Origin: an uncultured Lachnospiraceae bacterium
GTDB lineage: Bacteria; Bacillota; Clostridia; Lachnospirales; Lachnospiraceae
Reading direction: 5' to 3'
DNA length: 10,135 nt
NCBI GenBank assembly: GCA_947177925.1
Contig: CAMWWJ010000108.1
Coordinates: 1-10,135 of the forward strand
Position 1 is the stretch's first letter; each line of letters starts with the position of its first letter. The notes below the pieces were generated by a model. That model was not told the origin of the DNA and did no database searches. It was given only the letters and a program-made list of their open reading frames with translations. Positions 7,200 through 10,135 of the stretch are shown here, piece by piece. A program made the translations under genes and the position numbers.

Positions 7200-9764
7200 T
7201 TATTTCCTGCCGCAGCATTGCTTATACTTTTTGCCGCTGCCGCATGGACATGGATCGTTGGGATATATCTTTGCTTCTTCACGTTTGACTGGTCCCTTTG
7301 GTGCGGAATCATCCTTATTGGTACTTGTCACTTTCGCTACCTGTTCTCTCTCTACCTTCTGTTCCACCTTTACATGGAAGAGGAGGCGGAGGGTATCCTC
7401 CCGGATGCTGTCTGTCATACCGTCAAACATTTCATAACCGCTTAGCTTGTATTCTACCAATGGGTCTCTCTGTCCATATGCCTGTAAGCCCACGCCCTGG
7501 CGGAGCTGGTCCATATCGTCAATATGATCCATCCATTTCCGGTCGATTACCTTCAGTAAGATGACACGTTCTATCTCACGAAGCGCTTCCGGCTCCGGGA
7601 ATTCGGCTTCCTTGCTTTCATACAGCTTCACAGCCTCTTCCTTCAACTTGTGGCGCAGCTCGTTTTTCTTGCATTTTGCCACATCCGGGGTCTTTACCGG
7701 CTGAATAGGGATGATTGGCAGAAGTACCTGGTTCAGTTCCTTTAAATCCCAATCTTCGCTGCTTCCTTCGTCGCCGATTACCATATCTACAGAGCTTTCC
7801 ACCACATCAGTAATCATCTTGTAAATAACATCCCGCATGCTTTCTCCGTTCAACACCCGAAGACGTTCTGCGTATATGATTTCTCTTTGTTCGTTCATAA
7901 CCTGATCGTATTCCAGCAGGTTCTTACGAATGCCAAAGTTATTGCTTTCAATTTTCTTCTGGGCATTTTCAATGGCCTTAGTCAGCATGCCGTGTTCGAT
8001 TTCCTGATTCTCCGGAATGCCAAGGGCATTGAACATGTTCAGCATCTTATCGGAACCAAAGAGCCGCATCAAATCATCCTCTAAGGAAATGAAGAATCTG
8101 GATTCACCTGGGTCTCCCTGACGTCCGGAACGTCCTCTTAACTGGTTATCGATACGTCTGGATTCATGTCTTTCCGTACCGATGATCTTCAGCCCGCCTG
8201 CCGCTTTTGATTCCTCATCCAACTTGATATCCGTACCACGGCCTGCCATATTGGTAGCGATGGTCACGTTGCCATGAATACCTGCATCCGCTACGATTTC
8301 CGCCTCCAGCTCATGGAACTTTGCATTCAGCACCTTATGGGGAATACCTTTTTTACTTAAAAGCTTGCTGATTTCTTCCGAAGCCTCGATTGTAATAGTA
8401 CCTACCAGTACAGGCTGTCCCTTTTCATGGGCTTTCTGTACTTCTTCCACTACCGCATGAAGCTTTTCCTTCTTTGTCTTATATACGCAGTCCTGCATAT
8501 CGATTCTGGCTACAGGACGGTTCGTTGGGATTTCGATAACATCCATTCCGTAAATATCCCTAAATTCCTTTTCTTCTGTAAGAGCCGTACCTGTCATACC
8601 GGCTTTCTTTTTAAACTTATTAAAGAAGTTCTGGAAGGTAATGGTTGCCAGTGTCTTACTTTCCCTCTTAACCTTTACACGCTCCTTTGCCTCAATTGCC
8701 TGATGAAGCCCGTCTGAATAACGTCTTCCCGGCATGATACGTCCGGTGAACTCATCTACGATTAAGACCTTATCATCTTTTACTACATAATCCTGATCCC
8801 TGAACATTAAATTATGGGCACGAAGGGCTAAGATGATATTGTGCTGAATTTCCAGATTTTCCGGGTCTGCCAGGTTTTCAATCTGGAAGAAGCGCTCTAC
8901 CTTGGTGACACCTTCCGCAGTCAGGTTCACTACCTTGTCCTTTTCGTTTACGATAAAGTCTCCGGTTTCCTCCTGCTCGATTCCCATCATGATATCGATT
9001 TTGGACTGTTCTTCCTGATCCTCGCCCCGCTTCAACTGTCTTGCCAGTATGTCACATGCCTCGTAGAGCTTCGTAGACTTGCCACTCTGACCGGAAATGA
9101 TAAGAGGTGTTCTTGCCTCATCAATCAATACGGAGTCCACCTCGTCAATAATGGCATAATGCAGGTCGCGCAGTACCAACTGCTCTTTATAAATAACCAT
9201 ATTGTCACGCAGGTAATCGAAGCCAAGCTCATTGTTGGTCACATAAGTGATGTCACAGTTATAGGCTTCCCTTCGCTCTTCTGCCTTCATATCATTCAAA
9301 ACCACGCCTACGGTAAGACCTAAGAACTCATGAACCTGTCCCATCCATTCCGCATCACGCTTTGCCAGATAGTCATTGACGGTAACGATATGTACCCCTT
9401 TTCCCTCCAGCGCATTTAAGTATGCCGGCAGCGTAGAAACAAGGGTCTTACCTTCACCGGTCTTCATTTCAGAAATACGGCCCTGGTGCAGAATGATGCC
9501 ACCAATCAGCTGTACTCTGTAATGCTCCATATTCAATACCCTTCGTGCCGCTTCCCGAACAACGGCATAAGCCTCGGGAAGAATGTCATCCAGGGTCTCA
9601 CCTTCTGTCAGCCGAATCCTAAATTCCTTTGTCTTTCCTTTCAGTTCTTCATCGGAAAGCGCCATCATGGAATCTCTGAAAGATTCTATCTTTTTCACGA
9701 TTGGCTCAATTCTTTTTAATTCCCTTTCACTATGAGTACCAAAAACTTTTTGTACAATATTCAT
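7200..9764 (-). CDS. secA: Protein translocase subunit SecA
   Basis: SecA is the ATP-driven motor that pushes unfolded signal-peptide-bearing proteins through the membrane SecYEG channel. The 854-aa length fits Firmicute SecA. Landmarks: MKTGEGKT Walker A (100-107); IDEVD Walker B (206-210) followed by IDEARTPLIISG; preprotein-crosslinking domain from about 225 to 365; TGTA (391-394); AGRGTDI (507-513); RGRSGRQGDPG (543-553) of the second nucleotide-binding fold; helical scaffold from about 600 (IRKNLLEYDQVMN at 612-624); a variable charged linker; and the C-terminal zinc-binding SEC-C motif CPCGSGKKYKQCC with Cys839, 841, 850 and 851. The zinc domain normally contacts phospholipid and, where present, SecB. 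The ATG is preceded by AAGGAG at 6 nt. No frameshift or missing motif is seen. It is the first gene of a secA-prfB unit with its own promoter, and presumably serves general secretion, including export of the giant LRR protein encoded downstream. Confidence 0.98.
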   Translation of the reverse strand: MNIVQKVFGTHSERELKRIEPIVKKIESFRDSMMALSDEELKGKTKEFRIRLTEGETLDDILPEAYAVVREAARRVLNMEHYRVQLIGGIILHQGRISEMKTGEGKTLVSTLPAYLNALEGKGVHIVTVNDYLAKRDAEWMGQVHEFLGLTVGVVLNDMKAEERREAYNCDITYVTNNELGFDYLRDNMVIYKEQLVLRDLHYAIIDEVDSVLIDEARTPLIISGQSGKSTKLYEACDILARQLKRGEDQEEQSKIDIMMGIEQEETGDFIVNEKDKVVNLTAEGVTKVERFFQIENLADPENLEIQHNIILALRAHNLMFRDQDYVVKDDKVLIVDEFTGRIMPGRRYSDGLHQAIEAKERVKVKRESKTLATITFQNFFNKFKKKAGMTGTALTEEKEFRDIYGMDVIEIPTNRPVARIDMQDCVYKTKKEKLHAVVEEVQKAHEKGQPVLVGTITIEASEEISKLLSKKGIPHKVLNAKFHELEAEIVADAGIHGNVTIATNMAGRGTDIKLDEESKAAGGLKIIGTERHESRRIDNQLRGRSGRQGDPGESRFFISLEDDLMRLFGSDKMLNMFNALGIPENQEIEHGMLTKAIENAQKKIESNNFGIRKNLLEYDQVMNEQREIIYAERLRVLNGESMRDVIYKMITDVVESSVDMVIGDEGSSEDWDLKELNQVLLPIIPIQPVKTPDVAKCKKNELRHKLKEEAVKLYESKEAEFPEPEALREIERVILLKVIDRKWMDHIDDMDQLRQGVGLQAYGQRDPLVEYKLSGYEMFDGMTDSIREDTLRLLFHVKVEQKVEREQVAKVTSTNKDDSAPKGPVKREEAKIYPNDPCPCGSGKKYKQCCGRK

Positions 9765-9770
9765 TGCAAA

Positions 9771-9776
9771 CTCCTT
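9771..9776 (-). promoter_or_regulatory. secA ribosome binding site
   Basis: AAGGAG, 6 nt before the ATG at 9764, clearly supports this start. It overlaps the downstream copy of a 9-bp repeat described separately. Confidence 0.85.
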
Positions 9777-9833
9777 AACCTTTTAAACCGTAATTTGTCC
9801 CCCTATTCCGGAAAATGGAGACTTTCCTTAACC
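9772..9833 (-). repeat. 9-bp direct repeat bracketing the secA leader
   Basis: GGTTAAGGA occurs at 9825-9833, immediately after the -10 box and spanning the expected transcription start, and again at 9772-9780, where it supplies most of the ribosome binding site. The copies are 53 nt apart. Chance is possible in purine-rich leader sequence. Confidence 0.5.
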
Positions 9834-9861
9834 ATTATATACGAAATCCATAAAATTGCAA
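9834..9861 (-). promoter_or_regulatory. Housekeeping sigma-type promoter for secA
   Basis: The minus strand has -35 TTGCAA (9856-9861), a 16-bp spacer and a perfect -10 TATAAT (9834-9839). Transcription should start near 9827, giving a leader of about 62 nt. No SecM-like arrest peptide or riboswitch is visible in that leader. Confidence 0.7.
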
Positions 9862-9942
9862 TCTTTACCTGCCGGTTTTTGAAATGGAAATTCAGGATAG
9901 GATGCCCGTTTTTGCTGGATTTTATCAGGGTTTTGGGAAAGA

Positions 9943-9970
9943 TGTTAAGGTTCTGTTAAAGTTTTATAAA
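9943..9970 (-). promoter_or_regulatory. Tandem TTAACA-type direct repeats, possible PhoP/PhoB box
   Basis: On the minus strand, TTTATA, TTAACA and TTAACA occur with exactly 5-nt spacers (9965-9970, 9954-9959 and 9943-9948), an 11-bp period. PhoP of Bacillus and its relatives bind direct TT(A/C/T)ACA-like hexamers at this spacing. The box lies about 80 bp upstream of the secA -35 element, far for direct activation, and might instead serve a gene to the right of the window. The assignment to the phosphate regulon is inference. Confidence 0.35.
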
Positions 9971-10135
9971 CTCTTGGGGGCAAAATTGTGAGGGGCAGAA
10001 AGGGCGAGGTCTTGGTTTAGAGGACGTAGCAGCAGGCAGATGAGATAGAAGTCTTGTGGGCACGCTTTCGCTCTATGAAAACGCAGCGGTACTGTTATGA
10101 AGTGACTTTTGTCAAGGGGCAAATTTAAATCACAC
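9971..10135. other. Right-edge sequence without a recognised gene
   Basis: No convincing gene is seen. On the minus strand a frame is open from the window edge to a TAA at 9966-9964 (57 codons, no ATG, no recognised product), so the 3' end of a gene entering from the right cannot be excluded. On the plus strand an 17-codon frame begins at the ATG at 10075 without a ribosome binding site. The bases are richer in G on the plus strand than the neighbouring AT-rich promoter region. It may be a decayed or dispersed intergenic element, but the window holds no second copy to compare. Confidence 0.3.

Noticed and set aside
8841..9323. 160-codon open frame on the plus strand
   Set aside because: It lies wholly antisense to the conserved ATPase region of secA and shows no recognisable domain.
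10075..10128. 17-codon plus-strand ORF
   Set aside because: No ribosome binding site, no recognisable product, and upstream stops in the same frame.

Overview
The window looks like chromosomal DNA from a low-to-moderate GC Firmicute, most probably an anaerobic gut-type Clostridia such as the Lachnospiraceae. This rests on three things: a secA-prfB gene pair in the Firmicutes order, strong AAGGAG-type ribosome binding sites, and a very large secreted leucine-rich-repeat (LRR) protein in the style of Lachnospiraceae surface proteins. All three genes are on the minus strand, so transcription runs from right to left.

From right to left, bases 9765-10135 hold no convincing gene. This stretch carries a clear secA promoter (-10 TATAAT), a short leader, and a tandem TTAACA-type direct repeat with an 11-bp period that resembles a PhoP/PhoB box. 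secA (9764-7200, 854 aa) is complete and encodes the motor ATPase of Sec-dependent export. After an 82-nt gap containing a stable hairpin comes prfB (7117-6004), encoding release factor 2. It is split between two reading frames by the classic programmed +1 frameshift (CTT TGA C at 7045-7039). Joining the frames gives a 370-aa protein whose SPF and GGQ motifs fall at the E. coli residue numbers. A stem-loop at 5893-5941 probably ends this housekeeping unit.

An AT-rich gap then leads to one giant gene (5728-32, 1898 aa). It encodes an exported multidomain protein. In order, it has a signal peptide, an EF-hand-like calcium loop, about 25 cysteine-bearing LRRs of roughly 21 residues, a class 3 lipase-like alpha/beta-hydrolase domain with a GHSRG nucleophile elbow, a five-residue-period 'VSxN' linker, further LRRs with three W-N-L/T-W-x-G-I modules, and BspA-type LRRs ending in a basic tail. 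SecA is the export motor such a protein would need, but the adjacency is probably incidental because a terminator separates the two units.

The accessory and least ordinary element is the LRR-lipase fusion. The housekeeping genes look intact. No RNA gene, insertion sequence, CRISPR array or phage gene was recognised.
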